This document shows, one piece after another, positions 11,666-23,300 of a stretch of 64,000 nucleotides of DNA. Source of the DNA: Aspidapion aeneum (Eukaryota > Arthropoda > Insecta > Coleoptera > Brentidae); contig OY755045.1 in assembly GCA_963576565.1 (NCBI GenBank), forward strand, positions 41,744,409-41,808,408, given 5' to 3'. The notes under the pieces were generated by a model. It was not told the DNA's origin. It did no database searches and saw only the letters and a program-made list of their open reading frames with translations. A program made the translations under genes and the position numbers. The first letter of the stretch is position 1. Each line of letters begins with the position of its first letter.

Positions 11666-12355
11666 CAGGGTGTCTCTAAAAGGTCTGTACAAAATCTTAG
11701 CCCATATTCCTGAGGTCGAAATAAGTCGATTTAGAGCAACTTACCTTAGTCCGAAATTGCTCCGTTTCGGAGATACAGGGTGGTAAATTTAAAAATCGAT
11801 TGTCTTAAAATTTATGAACATTTCTCAACGCATTACTTTAAAAATTGGTACTCGGGGGTTTTTTGGGATGCGAAATCTAAATATGGATACCTTTTCACTG
11901 TGTCCGCTAGAGGGCGCTTCACAATGTTCTTTTTATAGTTTAAAATGCCTATAACTTTTTTCTCAGTGTAACTTTTAAATTTTTTTGTTAAGAAAATAAT
12001 TTCCTGAATCTTTCTAAGCCAAAAAGGTACTCCTGTTAACATGCGCTAAAGTAAGTCGTTTTCGAGATACTTCCGTTTTTAGTGTTTGATGCCGCAACGG
12101 AATACTGAAATTATTTTGAATGATTATTTCACTAGAGTGTTTTACACTGGCAAAATGTCATAGCAACGGCCAGTTTTCTACTGACTATTGTTCTTAAAGT
12201 TTTATTCAAGTTTGTTGCTTTTCGGAAATTTCGCTCATGAACTTTTTTAATTAAAAAATTTAATTTTTAAATTCACCACCCTGTATCTCTGAAACGAAGC
12301 AATTTTGGACTAAGGTAATTTGCATTAAATCGACTTATTTTGACCTCAGGAATAA
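11666..12355. mobile_element. ~690-bp inverted-repeat element, right end truncated
   Basis: It starts TACAGGGTGTCTCTAAAAGG. The left arm (CCTGAGGTCGAAATAAGTCG, then CGGAGATACAGGGTGGTAAA) is inverted at 12270-12352. The outermost ~45 bp of the right arm is missing. Confidence 0.7.
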
Positions 12356-12674
12356 TTTCCTTTTAATTTAAGATCTCTATTTACCCAGCTTTTCTAAATA
12401 TTTGATCCTTAAAATTAAAAACTACACGTAACTTGAACATAACCTTCCATGACTTCATGAAATATTTTTGGTAATTTTCACCTGAATGAAATAAAATCAA
12501 TCGCAGAAAATATCTCTTTATTTGACATTCTTAAAAAACATAAACTTCTTTCACCTTATAGACTAACCCTGCTTGCGTTGCGAAAAAGTTAGAAGAAGAA
12601 CGATTATTTTTTGTTAATACATATTTATATAAGTAAGACAAAAGAATAGGTAATTTTTTTTACAATTATTAACA

Positions 12675-13460
12675 TTATACTCAGACCGAAGCCCACAACA
12701 CAGGGTTTAGGGTACACAGTGTGCCTGAATGAAGTATAGGTTACATAAACAGGGTTCCAAAAACTAATAGCACATTTTGCATATGGTCTCTTTCCTGACT
12801 TCAGAGCCTTATTCATATAAATCCTAGCTGATCCTCTTCTCGAAATTTTTGACATTTTTCTAGTTAGTCTAGCTTGTTAAGCACCCATACAGACAGTCTT
12901 TAGGGGTACAAAAAGTCAATATCCTCTTCTGTGAAAAGCTTGAAGCCTTCGGTGTAATAAAAAAAAACAAATGTTAATAATATTGTAGCTACAATAAAAT
13001 GAAAATGGGTATTATTTTAATTGTTTTGCGAGCGGAAATACTAATAATCTTGGTATATCTCAAAGACTACTTGATTTATCAAAAAATGTATAATGACAAA
13101 TATTATTTGCCTTTAAAAAGAGAGTAAAACAGGCTTTAAAACATTAAAATCGGATTACTGGGTAGGGAGATACGCTTAAACAAGAAATGGCGGCCAAACG
13201 GACCATGAGTCCGACCACGTAACCAAACGTTTTTTATATACCCATGGGTGCTTAACAAAGCCTCGCAGTCAAACTGAGCGCACATATTAGGTCACATGCG
13301 ACAGAAGACAGCGCCTAGACTCTGAAGTCAGGAAAGAGTCCATATTGAAAATGTGCAGTTAGTTTTTGGAAATATTTCTATGTAACCTATACCTCGTTCA
13401 GGCACACTATGGGTATAAAGAATGGGGCATGGCCAATAAGAATCACAGGGCGACCTACTT
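12675..13460. mobile_element. ~780-bp inverted-repeat element
   Basis: Arms at 12700-12900 and 13240-13420 share GTGTGCCTGAA, TATAGGTTACAT, CTTTCCTGACTTCAGAG and TTAAGCACCCATA in opposite orientation. Interior noncoding. Confidence 0.65.
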
Positions 13461-13861
13461 GTTCGGCCTTGGGACCGAACCCTAGCCTACTATTAGTACA
13501 TTAAAGCGGTAAAAAACAACGTAAAACTATAAAAAACAAAACTTTGTTTCGTTCGCCGCACTCTGTATATTTATGTATGTTTACATAACATGTTTAAACC
13601 GAATTAAGTTAAAGTTTTTATAGGAGTTTTCTATTCCTAATAATGCTATGTTTTAGCTTGACGTTATTTTTTAATTGTTACTTGCACATCGGGTTAAAGC
13701 TTATTTTTATTACATATTAGTTCAGCCCATCACCAAAATTTAAGTGAAAAAGATCCTTAAAATGACAGTCCTAGTTGCCAAACTTTTCGTATAACAATAA
13801 ATATTCTTATATCAAGGAGTCTATTCGTAAAGTCAATTCTTATACCTCCTGTTTTAAAGTA

Positions 13862-14207
13862 CAAGGTCTGTCCCAAAAGTATTTCATAATTCTAAACGTG
13901 TTATCGCACGCAGTACTTGTTTACAAATTTTTTTTGTAAAAGTATTTTTATTAACGCTAAAAAAGAAATTGTAATCGAATTTGCATTAGGTTTGGGTTTA
14001 AACTCAAAAAGAGTTTTAAACACAAAAAAAAATTGCAAAATTTCAAGTGTCAAAAACCTTTTTGTTTATAGAAAATTACAAATCTGTTCTGAATAATTCG
14101 GCTATGTTGATTCCAAATCTGCATCAGATTTTATCATAAATAGTTTTCCTAGTCCAAGCAGCAAATTCCAAACTATAGACCCCTGCCAGATGGGATAGCA
14201 GACCTTG
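13862..14207. mobile_element. 346-bp TA-flanked MITE
   Basis: CAAGGTCTG / CAGACCTTG inverted ends with TA on both sides. An interior plus-strand stretch has the flavour of a transposase HTH (KKEIVIEFALGLGLNSKRV) but is too short to assign. Confidence 0.55.
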
Positions 14208-14387
14208 TATATCTTTTATCGCATATTGATCTAAGTTATTTTAAAGTTGCATTTAGCAGTTAAAATATCTAGCATTTAGCAGCGTTAGACTTTTTGGACG
14301 GTCGGAATGTCATTTTAGGATTTTTACTTCTAACCCAAATCCAAATAAGCAAGGCCTTTCGTAAGGCCTTTTTTCTGTAATACTCAC

Positions 14388-14469
14388 GCTTCTTTATTGA
14401 ACTGGTCTGTCTGATATTTGAGAGGGTTCTGCATTCTTCGCACCCAGTCGAGGTTCAGGTCTAGAATAC
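14388..14469 (-). CDS. trio: trio exon, end of PH2 (C-terminal helix)
   Basis: The acceptor TTATTTACAG precedes 14469; the donor GC|GTGAGT follows 14388. Two bases complete a Gly codon, then 26 codons read ILDLNLDWVRRMQNPLKYQT and on. This matches the end of the Trio/Kalirin second PH domain, where a long terminal helix is followed by a conserved 'A-L-x-x-P-x-x-Y-Q' segment; here it is RRMQNPLKYQ. The PH C-terminal helix Trp is present (DW). It ends in phase 2, and joins the 6.16-kb exon in frame. Confidence 0.88.
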
Positions 14470-14664
14470 CTGTAAATAATGTTAAATAAAATTTACTGAC
14501 TTTTGTAGAAACCAAAAATATTTTGTTTGTTACAATTTTTGTTTTAATTCATCTTTGTTAGTTTGTTGAATCGTTTGTCTAACGTTCTATTCCGGGAAGT
14601 TTATTTCTGAGAATAGATTTCGTCGTAATGGCGGCCGTAAATAATATTGTGATTGATAACGTAA

Positions 14665-14860
14665 AAGACTAAAAGTTTCATAAAAACATATCTATCCCAA
14701 GTGAACTCTTTTAAAACTAGAAAACTTCAAAAAATCTTTTTTTTATTTATGTTACGGTAAAGAAGTTTTATAAAAACATATCTATCTCAAGTGTACTCTT
14801 TAAAACTAGAAAACTTCAAAAAATCTTATCTTTTATTTACGTTTTTTATTATTAACAATT
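14665..14860. repeat. ~98-bp tandem duplication
   Basis: Two direct copies containing CATAAAAACATATCTATC, CTCAAGTG/CCAAGTGA and AAAACTAGAAAACTTC, in the intron above the PH2 C-terminal exon. Confidence 0.8.
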
Positions 14861-14989
14861 TATGTTCTGCGATCTTTAAAAAAGTTGAATATTTTTTAGG
14901 TAACTATAGCTTATAGTTTGAAACTTTTAGACAAAGGTTGAGTAGAAATAAAATTTCGGCCTTGCATAGTACAAAGGAATCGCAGGAAT

Positions 14990-16440
14990 AATGGACATCG
15001 AGACATACGATAAAAAGATCTGGAGAAAAGAGAATACAAAGTACTACCAAAAGATATAACAACAACCAGAAAAGGAGGCAACGTCTTTTACGTTGATAGA
15101 AATATGACAGAACCCCGGACGCCGTTAGATCCCGCTCAACTCCTCACCCACCGTAATGCACATTTAAAGATCCGCAACGAGGATATACCACTGCGACCAA
15201 TTACTACCTCCAGGGAGAGGACTTTGTAGAGGTTTTTGTTGGTACAATTAAACCATTACAGGGTGAGTCCAAATCTTTTGTTAAAAACTCGAAACATTTT
15301 GTCGAGATTTTAGAAAGGATCGCATAAGATCCCGACGATAGACTTGTAAGTTTTAGTGTAGCAAGTCTTGACACCAACGTGCCAATAAATGAGTATCTCA
15401 GTATCATTAAAAACAAATTACAAACTGATAATACACTTCACGAGAGAACAACGCTTTCGGTGGAAGAGGTAATGAATGCGTTGAAGCTCTGTCTCCGTAA
15501 CTCTTACTTTCAAGTGATAGATAAGTTTTGCGCACAAAATGATGGACTTCCAATGGGTTTATCTCTTTCGCCACTGTAGTCAACAAAGCAAAAGTTAAGG
15601 CAAAATATGAGGTTACAAAAGACGACACCGTTATTATATGGCCTGAAAATGATGAAGAACTGCAGAATTTTCTACACAGAAATATTTAAACCACTGTTTA
15701 AGGAAACCTACACACATTATCTAAATTTTAAATCTAATTATTTTCTTGTTCCGAAACAACGATTCATAAGAAGTATGCATTTAATACAGCTGTAAATATT
15801 TGTAGTAATAATGAAGAATTAACCACAGAAGTCCACGATATTAGAAACAGAATGGTTATTCCGAGAAATTAATAAACTCAACGATCTTCAAAATTAACGA
15901 CAAATAAAACGTAGCAAATTCTTAGAATAATAATTCGTTGGAAGGGTAATACTATAATTAAAAAATCAGTATTGTCATCGGAAAATACGATAAGGAGTTT
16001 TGTTCCTGAAACAAAATAAGAAAATCGCTTGAATATAATAAGAAATGCATGTACAGTCGGGGACTTTTTAAATTGCCGCCCTTGAAAATAAAAAACATTC
16101 CTATTTGAAATTCGGAAAAGTACTTTGAACCAAAACAAAAAAATTGTAAACCTTACCTCTTTCTGTATACATACATATTTAAAAATGTATGTTTTTTGAT
16201 TTCTTTAAATAATTTATTTTGAAAGAAAAAAAATACAACGGCAATTTGAAAAGTCCCTAACTGTACCGAATCCCGTGCCTTATAAAACAAGGGTCTTAGA
16301 ATTAAGGGGCGGGCCGTCACACTTGACTGCACACCAAGTAGTATAACCTGTAGACTGGATTGTTTAGTTTACACTTGAAAACGGTTAGAGATACTAACCA
16401 AAAGGTTTTATTTAAAATAAATAAAGACAATGCAAGTCCG
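14990..16440 (+). pseudogene. Penelope-like element, reverse transcriptase relic
   Basis: The plus strand reads SVASLDTNVPINEYLSIIKN, then LQTDNTLHERTTLSVEEVMN, LCLRNSYFQVIDKFCAQ and NDGLPMGLSLSP. These are RT motifs of Penelope-like elements (S-L-x-T-N-V-P, the Y-F-x-x-x-x-x-F block, and G-x-x-M-G-x-x-L-S-P). A following frame gives TVIIWPENDEELQNFL, the stretch after the lost Y-x-D-D. The 3' end (16.33-16.44 kb) matches the copy at 9.0 kb. Stops and frameshifts show it is dead. It lies within trio introns, opposite in strand. Confidence 0.85.
16054..16263. mobile_element. 210-bp TA-flanked MITE nested in the Penelope-like relic
   Basis: Inverted ends CAGTCGGGGACTTTTTAAATT and partner, with TA at 16052-16053 and 16264-16265. 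Removing the element and one TA restores GCATGTACCGAATCCCGTG, which matches GCATTTACCAAATCCCGTG in the other Penelope-like copy at 8.77 kb, so the insertion site is directly visible. Confidence 0.85.
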
Positions 16441-16507
16441 AATTTTTGTTTCTATAGCATATAGGTTAGGAACATTCTTCACAGCAGACAAATGCAAAAT
16501 ACCATAC

Positions 16508-16655
16508 CTTGAATATTTTTGATCCATTCCCTCAAATAAGTTGTATGCTTCTCGATACTCGGAGCTTGAATGTCGAAACCTTTGATGATTCTTGTGGGAT
16601 CGTTTGAGTTGAGAATGAAACGGTCTTCTTTGGTTTCCATTGATATTTTGTTGAC
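16508..16655 (-). CDS. trio: trio exon, PH2 middle strands
   Basis: Phase-0 acceptor above 16655 and donor CAAG|GTATGG at 16508. It encodes VNKISMETKEDRFILNSNDP, then a segment ending SIEKHTTYLREWIKNIQ. These are the later beta strands of the PH domain and the start of its C-terminal helix: the YLREWIKNIQ segment carries the helix Trp that is nearly invariant in PH domains. The PH domain of the second GEF unit packs against the DH domain and restrains or directs exchange. It ends in phase 1, matching the next exon. Confidence 0.9.
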
Positions 16656-17010
16656 CTGAAAATAAAAAAGATTTTAAATGAATTTTGACATTCGCCAGTC
16701 CATGTCAATTGTTATTTATTTAATTTTTTTAAATAAATTAAAATCGTCTGCAAAACGAACTTTGTTTCCATACTGTAACCGCAAAAAGTTTTTTAATGAA
16801 AAAAAAAAACATGTTTTTGTTAATGTAAAACTGGTTAAATTTATCAGGAAAACAAGGATAATTTGCTATAGAAAAATAAGCTCGTAAATCTTTTATATTT
16901 GTCTTTGTTTGTACAACCGTTTAAATCAATTAAAATAATGGTAAAACAATATTTTTTGTGTTCACAATAGCATTTAATAGAATAATTTTTTAATTGTTTA
17001 ATTAACTTAC

Positions 17011-17205
17011 TAAAAGATGCGCCTTGTAGATATACTGCGGACTAACAAAATCCTTCTTTTTGCCAATGACTTCGGCAAAAATTATACTTTGCTCGAATAG
17101 GAACACCTCGCACTCTTTATTCTTGCCCAATAAACTTTGACCGGGTAAGTCTGACACTATTAATATGCCTCTTTGTTTTAGTTTGCCTTGCTTGGTTACT
17201 TGACC
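17011..17205 (-). CDS. trio: trio exon, PH2 N-terminal strands
   Basis: Exactly 65 codons, phase 0 at both ends (TTCAG|GGT ... TTA|GTAAGT). It encodes GQVTKQGKLKQRGILIVSDL, then a KECEVFLFEQSIIFAEV strand pair and KKKDFVSPQYIYK. The pattern QGKL-x(6)-V-x-D followed by R/E-x-x-FLFEQ-x-x-IF(S/A)E and KKK-F is the signature start of the Trio/Kalirin PH2 domain and separates it from most other RhoGEF PH domains. It follows the DH2 exon without a gap. Confidence 0.93.
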
Positions 17206-17284
17206 CTGAAAATAATTGTTTGTTATAAAGGTTATTAATTAATAAAATTGAATTGATAAATTATTAAAATTTAATAAATCAATT

Positions 17285-17530
17285 AATAATTATTAATTAT
17301 TATTAATCCCTGGTCGGTTTTAGCCTGATTAACCAAAGCCATCCATTCTGCCCCCTCTGGAACTATTCCTTGCCACCTTCTTATTCCCATATTCTTAATG
17401 TCATTTTCTACATCATATATCCACCTTCTGTGTCCTCCCTTTTACTCTCTTTCTGAAGAGGTCTCCAGTTTATTATTTTTCCTGGTGTTCTTTTCTTATC
17501 CATCCTCTATACAATTGGCGGCTGCTGCAG
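17285..17530 (-). pseudogene. LINE ORF2 C-terminal fragment
   Basis: The minus strand gives, with breaks, RMDKKRTPGKIINWRPLQKE, then an ENDIKNMGIRRWQGIV-like segment and EWMALVNQAK. This is the usual end of a widespread insect non-LTR retrotransposon ORF2 (G-R-P..W..D-V-E..R-W..A..R-x-x-W). Abuts an 85-bp sequence that recurs inverted at 19.2 kb. Confidence 0.65.
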
Positions 17531-17615
17531 TGCCCTACCAAAACTAGACAACAAACAATATTTTTAATTGATTTATTTAAAAAAAGTTAAGTCTTTCCTT
17601 ACGACATGTTTAGTT
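17530..17615 (+). repeat. Left member of an ~85-bp inverted pair (partner 19183-19270)
   Basis: CAAAACTAGACAACAAACAA, then TTTTTAATTGATTTATTT and AAAGTTAA, is repeated in reverse complement at 19183-19270. The pair flanks the LINE fragment at 18.1-19.0 kb. An ATG frame on the minus strand at 17573-17761 and another near 19250-19384 both run into this repeat. Confidence 0.7.
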
Positions 17616-18119
17616 CTTTGTTTAGTCTGTGGTAAATAATTACAAGCCGGCACTGCGCGGGACAAAATTTCAATTTCACCCGTTTTTTCATGGTGTATGG
17701 GTGGATGATTATGCGTGGGGGCGGGAGGAATGTTTGTTTGAGTGACGTCGGCCATGTTCATCGTCCGAAAACGTTCATTGCCGGTTCCATTCTTAGTGAA
17801 GACGTATGAGTTTGTTTTGATTTGGGGTAGGTCAGTGCCAATCGCGTGTCCATTGTTTGTTTTCGTTTCTTTTCAAAATGGAAATAAATACCGTCAATTA
17901 TATAATTAACTGTGCAAATTTAAATACGTTAGTTACTTTCTTTATTGGTTCTAAAAAATTTTTATAGCAAGAAGTTCTGCTTACAACTAGTTTTTATCCC
18001 TAGTAAAAAATAAAATAAAAATATATGTGTGTAGACTGCGCACTAAACTAACACATAATAATTCACTGCTAGAAAACCGTTTATAAAAAAATAAAATATA
18101 AATAAAAATCAAACAAAAA

Positions 18120-18970
18120 ATAAAACACTATTCATATCTAAGAAAAGATCTAAGACGCAAGATATCAACTAACACCGTACATACATTTCTCGAACGTAAA
18201 TGGTCTGAAATTAGTGACAAGATATCGTCCAAGCCATTTCAAGAAACCGGACGGACTTCCCGGTACATCGGACATTTAATTAAAATATGTTTAATTGTTT
18301 CCAAAGCATTAAGATTGCAGACTGAACATCGTTCGGTATGAACAAGTTTGTAGGAGTAACCTTTGTAGTAAAATTTAGAGAATTTATTGTTGGTTAAACG
18401 AAGTTGCGAGAGTAATCGAATGAGGTCGAGTGGTAGTCTAGCATTAAGATGGCTGGCAGGTTTTTGCGATATGGTAAAATAAGAATAAAAAACCATGTAG
18501 GTAGATTGATGTGCAATTTGAATGTCAGATTTATAGCATTTGTCGTAGAAGGCTGTTAGTAAACGATTTTTGTTTAATCTAAGGTTTGCTAAAGTAAGGT
18601 CATTCCAAATATGTTCAAAGCCAATGTCATTCAAAAATTCTCTTATCTATAAAGTCCAGTTATAAGTTGAATTAATGTCTTGCCAGTCTTTTGAGGCAAA
18701 TGTAAGGCAGGCGCGCGCGGCCCATCGAAAATAGTTTAATAAGAAAGCTAAGACAAAATTTAAAAACAATGTATTTAAGATGAACCGACCCCGTCTCCAA
18801 CCTCACAAGAGCAGAAGGGGTAGTTTTTGGCAGGTATAGGGTCCTTTTAATAAAGGAGGTTTGAACTTGTTCCAGTATATCTGTATACCTTGGGCCCCAT
18901 ACCGCCACTGTGCCAGAAATTTGACGAGCTAAAAATTTTTGATTTGGTTGACCAACTATTTAATTTGGAC
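18120..18970 (-). pseudogene. LINE ORF2 C-terminal part with zinc knuckle
   Basis: Minus-strand frames at 18908-18672 (AVWGPRYTDILEQVQTSFIK, then RTLYLPKTTPSALVRLETG) and 18634-18239 (ending ERCSVCNLNALETIKHILIK, CPMYREVR) are two halves of one broken ORF. The first is the stretch after the RT domain (W-G-x-x-x-x-x-x-L-E-x-x-Q..F-x-K-R-x-L-x-L-P). The second ends in the C-x2-C-x8-H-x4-C zinc knuckle of LINE ORF2. A frameshift lies around 18650. Confidence 0.75.
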
Positions 18971-19429
18971 TTTGAAATAAGGGGAAGTCCGCTGCTTCTG
19001 TGGTGAAATCTGAGAATTGAATTTACAAATCTGATAAACCTTACTTGAAAGATACAAATTTAAATACGTTAACATATGAACTTCGATTACAAATAAAATC
19101 TTTAGGGCCACATAGACCGGACCTAAACATTAACCAAAATTTTAGTGCAAGTAATGCAAAGGGGTGCAAAAAAACTTATTTGTTGACAATCAGGTCTTAA
19201 GGGAAGATTTAACTTTTTTAAAATAAATCAATTAAAAATACTGTTTGTTGTCTAGTTTTGGGAGGGCACTGCCTCGTTGCCTTCCCTGTAACTTTCCGCC
19301 ACTGCTCCAATGTCTCTGGATTTACCACGGTATTGTTAATTTGAGATTTGACCAGGTTTACTGTGGTGGCCATGGTTATCGTTCGGTTAAGAGAAACAAT
19401 GATAAAACACCAATATTTTTATAAACAAC

Positions 19430-19535
19430 AAGTGAAATTAAAGAAAGAAAAGTAAGAAAAAAGTTTTTCTGTCTTCGGCCGGCACTCGAACCCGGAACCT
19501 CTTGCTTTGTATGTACAGAGCACTTGTAGTTTATA
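19430..19535 (-). repeat. tRNA-derived SINE fragment
   Basis: The minus strand contains AGGTTCCGGGTTCGAGTGCC, a good polymerase III B box in a tRNA-like stem, followed by a T/C-rich tail. No full cloverleaf. It ends ~25 bp from the DH2 exon donor at 19561. Confidence 0.5.
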
Positions 19536-19560
19536 GTTTGATCATTGTGAAATTTCTTAC

Positions 19561-19723
19561 CTCAAAACCCTGCAACCTTCCTATTTCCATCATGTCATTA
19601 GCGTCCTTCGGCACCTTGGACATAACCTCGCAGGCTCTCCTTAGAGGACCAATTTCATCTTCAAGTTGGGCTTTTTCTGTGTATTTGAGAATTTGGCCAA
19701 GAAGTATTTGGTACCTTGTTAAC
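19561..19723 (-). CDS. trio: trio exon, DH2 C-terminal helices
   Basis: One base completes the Arg of KPVQR, then 54 codons run LTRYQILLGQILKYTEKAQL to the end NDMMEIGRLQGFE. This is conserved region 3 of the Dbl-homology domain: K/R-Y-x-L-L-L-x-x-I/L-L-K-Y, then the long helix ending C-E-V-M-x-x-V-P-x-x-x-N-D-M-M, which contacts the GTPase switch regions. The closing N-x-G-R-L-Q-G-F is characteristic of Trio GEF2. The donor is GAG|GTAAGA in phase 0. Confidence 0.95.
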
Positions 19724-19741
19724 CTGAAAGAGATTTAACAG

Positions 19742-19929
19742 CAGATAAGTATTTAGAAAAATACCAAAGATGGGTACAAGTGATGAACATGGTCAAAACA
19801 CTGAAATTAGACAAACACAAACAATTTCTGCAACTGCAAGGAAATGATGAAATAATGCCTAGAATGGAGGTTACAGAACTCAAAAGAGGTAAGAAAGAAT
19901 TTCCGAGGAGACTTTCTTTATTAAATTAA
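19742..19929 (+). pseudogene. Unrecognised open frame next to a trio acceptor
   Basis: The plus strand is open for ~62 codons with protein-like composition: DKYLEKYQRWVQVMNMVKTL, then KQFLQLQGNDEIMPRMEV, ending in TAA. No start codon context and no motif I recognise. Its complexity exceeds the surrounding intron and it sits between trio exons, so it is probably a mobile-element remnant. Confidence 0.35.
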
Positions 19930-19983
19930 AGACTCGTGTCATTTTGACATTTGCTGTAATTCTTTCCGAAATAATTTTTTTAC

Positions 19984-20217
19984 CTCTGTACAGGTTTAAT
20001 CAGCAAATCACAAAGCTGCAACCTATGTTCCAATTTGGTCCTCAACTCTTCAAAGTAGGTCTCGTTCGCCATCTCGTTATTTAGAATGTATTCAGACATT
20101 GGTTTATTCTGGCAGTACATGTTGTATAGGTGAGCCATTCTCCTTTCCACTTTGGTGAATTGCTCTGCTAGGAGGATAGGTTTGTCCACGCATTCTCGGA
20201 TGTATTTTAGAAAATGA
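19984..20217 (-). CDS. trio: trio exon, DH2 central helices
   Basis: The acceptor TTATCTTTTTCACAG is strong; the donor is CAGAG|GTA. Starting in phase 2 it reads HFLKYIRECVDKP, then FTKVERRMAHLYNMYCQNKP, YFEELRTKLEHRLQLCDLLI and KPVQR. The Y-C-Q-N-K-P block and the H-R-L-Q-L-x-D-L-L-I-K-P-V-Q-R helix are the core of the Trio/Kalirin DH2 domain (conserved region 2/3). The family usually has Thr after HRLQL where this protein has Cys. The upstream in-frame extension beyond 20217 is intron and starts inside a repeat. Confidence 0.95.
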
Positions 20218-20304
20218 CTGTGAAAAAGATAAAACTTGGTTAAAAATTTCTGTGTGGCATATTTGAATATAATAATATATCTGCATATTGCCGATGTAGT
20301 AGCG

Positions 20305-23300
20305 TTAAAAGCCGCTTCTATCGTTTCACCCCGTGTGCACTTCATTGCTAAAATGTAAGACACAATTTAAATCATTTCTTATACCCTAAGAATGCAAAAT
20401 CGACTGGTCGTCCAAAAATCGTCGTGTGCAGGGGGTGTGGGGGTAGTTTTTCAAAAAATTTGGAATTTATTTTTTTGCATTTTTTGAATCTATAAAGTGT
20501 GCTCATAACTCCACCAAAAGCATATAGTAATATTGCTATCAGAAACATTTATTTTTCAATGTTGAAAATATCGTTCCCAATGCTTTTATATGGAGTTCCC
20601 TATTAAACAATTGCTCGCCCTGAAAACGCGTATTTATAATAATTTATAACTTGTTATAACTCGAGAACCCTTTGCTTAATCAAAAAAACACCTTGTGTAA
20701 ACTTTGTGTATCAAAGATCAGGGATTACAATGATTTTTGAAAAATGTCAATCGGACGCATAGTTTTTTTTAAAGTAGGAAAGAGTGATACCATGACGCGA
20801 CGAACGCGGCAGACACTGACATGCTATATAAGAATCTGACTCTCGGCCCTACGGGCCTCCGGGAGTCTATATTCACTATATTAGTATGTAACTCTTGGCC
20901 ATACGGTCCTCCAGTCGTCCATATTCACTATATTAGTATGTGACTCTCGGCCCTACGGGCCTCCGGGAATCCATATTTGAAATTGAAACTACGCGCCTCC
21001 CGTTAAATTTGATATTGGAATGTGACTCTCAGGGGCCTCCAATTTATTTCTATATTAGTATGTGACTCTCGGCCCTACGGGACTCCAATTTATTTCTATA
21101 TTAGTATTTGACTCTCGGCCCTACAGGCCTACGGGACTCCATATTCACTATATTAGTATGTGACTCGGCCCTACGGGCCTCCGGGAATCCATATTTGAAA
21201 GGGAAACCACGCGCCTCCCGTTAAATTCTATATTGGAATCGAGACTTTTGATTTGCTATTGGGATAATATGTGAAAACTGAAAATTTAACATGGTGTAAT
21301 TAGTTTACACCTGGAAGACACAATTTTAACGGTAATAAACTATGTATTTTTTTTTGCAAGCCTACACAATAGCGCATCTGTCGCCGTCAAAATAATTAAA
21401 ATAAATTGTCGGCGTCTTAAAATATGACTCTTCAAAAAAGCAGCAAAATCGTTTCTGAGATATAAATTGTCAAAATATAACCAATTTAAGGCTTTTATAT
21501 TTAAGGAGCCCTGGAGAGGAAGGGTGCGACCTACGAAAAAGTTTATTTAAAGTTTTTTTGTTAATTTGACAGTAAAAATAATTTCTGTTATTGAAAAATT
21601 AAATTTTTGTATTTTTTTTTTGGCCTGATGACGTCACTTACATAAACGGTGCCAGCGAGTGCTTTTATTCGAGATTGAAACTTATCGTAGAGCTCTGAAA
21701 TTTGGCACACTAATAGGCATCGACAAACTAAATCGAAATGGATTCTTGCATTTTTTCAATTTGACCCTATACGGGCTTCCGGGAATCCATATTTGAAAGG
21801 GAAACTCCGCGCCTCCCGTTAAATTCTATATTAGAATCGAGACTTTTGATTTGAGCCTCCCACTCCCCGCTATAGGCATAATATGTCAAAACAGAAAATT
21901 TGACATAGCGTAATTAGTTTACACCTGGAAGACACAATTTTAACGGACGCATCTGTCGCCGTCGAGATAATGAAAATTAATTGTCGGCGTCTTAAAATAT
22001 GACACTTTAAAGTCGCACCACTTTTTGGCAAATTTTGATGGTTCTTTGGCAAAAACTCAAAAAGTACCAAACTAATCAAAATTTTTTTCTCTGATGTTTA
22101 TAGATCTTCGTAGGCCATATCGATAAAGTTATTATAAATTTTTCATTTTGACGTCTCGAGATATAGGCAAATAATTGAAATTTAAAATAATGCTGTTTTT
22201 TAAAAACGCAGGGACCTATTGCGCGTCAATGCACTAAGTGGGTGACATCTAAAGCCACAAATTAATATTTTTACCGTAGAAATAGGTTCAGTCAAGGGCT
22301 GTCAAGTCACCGGAAGTTGAGCAAAAAAATAGTTTGAGATATGACCCTTCAAAGTTTTACATACAAAAGCTGATATCTCAAAAACAACTAAACCGATTCC
22401 GATTTTGTTTTTGGTTTTCTAAATAAAACTAACATTGCTATGATTCTTATAGAAAAAATTTTCGTTTTTCTCAACTTTGAAAAAAGTGGAGGTACCCTAA
22501 AAGCTTGATTTAAAAAAATAGTCCACTTCGGGGGGGGGGGGGGTCGATAGTCACATACGAATATAGAAATAAATTGGAGGCCCGTAGGGCCGAGAGTCAC
22601 ATTTTAATATAGAACTAAATTTCCCTTTTCTTTACGCCTAGCCTTTGATATTTGGCCCTTCAAGGCCAAATCACACAAGCCCAACATTTATACATAACGC
22701 AATTCACAAGCAAAAAGCCAAGTAAGTAACTTAAACATCTGTAACCGCGAGAGTTAAACGAAAAACGAACTTATGTGTGTCTCGACTTGTCTCATGACAT
22801 AGAGTCGCGTTTCGCCTGGCCCGCCGTGCACTTGTAAAATATCTGACCCTTCGTCGCATGTCAGTGTCTGCCGCATTCGTCGCGTCATGGCTTCACTCTT
22901 TGCTACTTTAAAAAAAAACTATGCGTCCGATTGACATTTTTTAAAAATCATTGTGATCCCTGATCTTTGATACACAAAGTTTACAGAAGGTGTTTTTTTG
23001 ATTAAGCAAAGGGTTCTCGAGTTATAACAAGTTATACATTATTATAAATACGCGTTTTCAGGGCGAGCACTTGTTTAATAGGGAACTCCATATAAAAGCA
23101 TTGGGAACGATATTTTCAACATTGAAAAATAAATGTTTCTGATAGCAATATTACTATATGCTTTTGGTGGAGTCATGAGCACACTTTATAGATTCAAAAA
23201 ATGCAAAAAAATGTTTTTCCAAATTTTTGGAAAAACTTACCCCACCACCCCCTGCACAGTCGATTTTGCATTCTTAGGGTGTAAGAAATGACTTAAATTG

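Larger units (their letters stand above)
6163..14387 (-). other. 8.2-kb trio intron
   Basis: Large AT-rich intron between the PH2 C-terminal exon and the tail exon. About 6.2-8.28 kb is unannotated A/T-rich sequence with no coding signal I can support. The rest holds Penelope-like fragments (8.3-9.2 kb), a TA-flanked foldback (9.73-11.18 kb), two further inverted-repeat elements (11.67-13.45 kb) and a small TA-flanked MITE (13.86-14.21 kb). Confidence 0.7.

Noticed and set aside
17573..17761. Minus-strand ATG frame MNMADVTQTNIPPAPTHNHP..
   Set aside because: Protein-like, but it runs into the 85-bp inverted repeat shared with 19.2 kb and no splice link to trio fits; more likely part of a mobile element's ORF.
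19502..19738. Plus-strand frame over the DH2 exon
   Set aside because: Antisense shadow of the 19561-19723 trio exon.
19980..20363. 127-codon frame starting MSYILAMKCTRGE
   Set aside because: Only the part below 20217 is the DH2 exon; the upstream portion is intron and enters the foldback arm.
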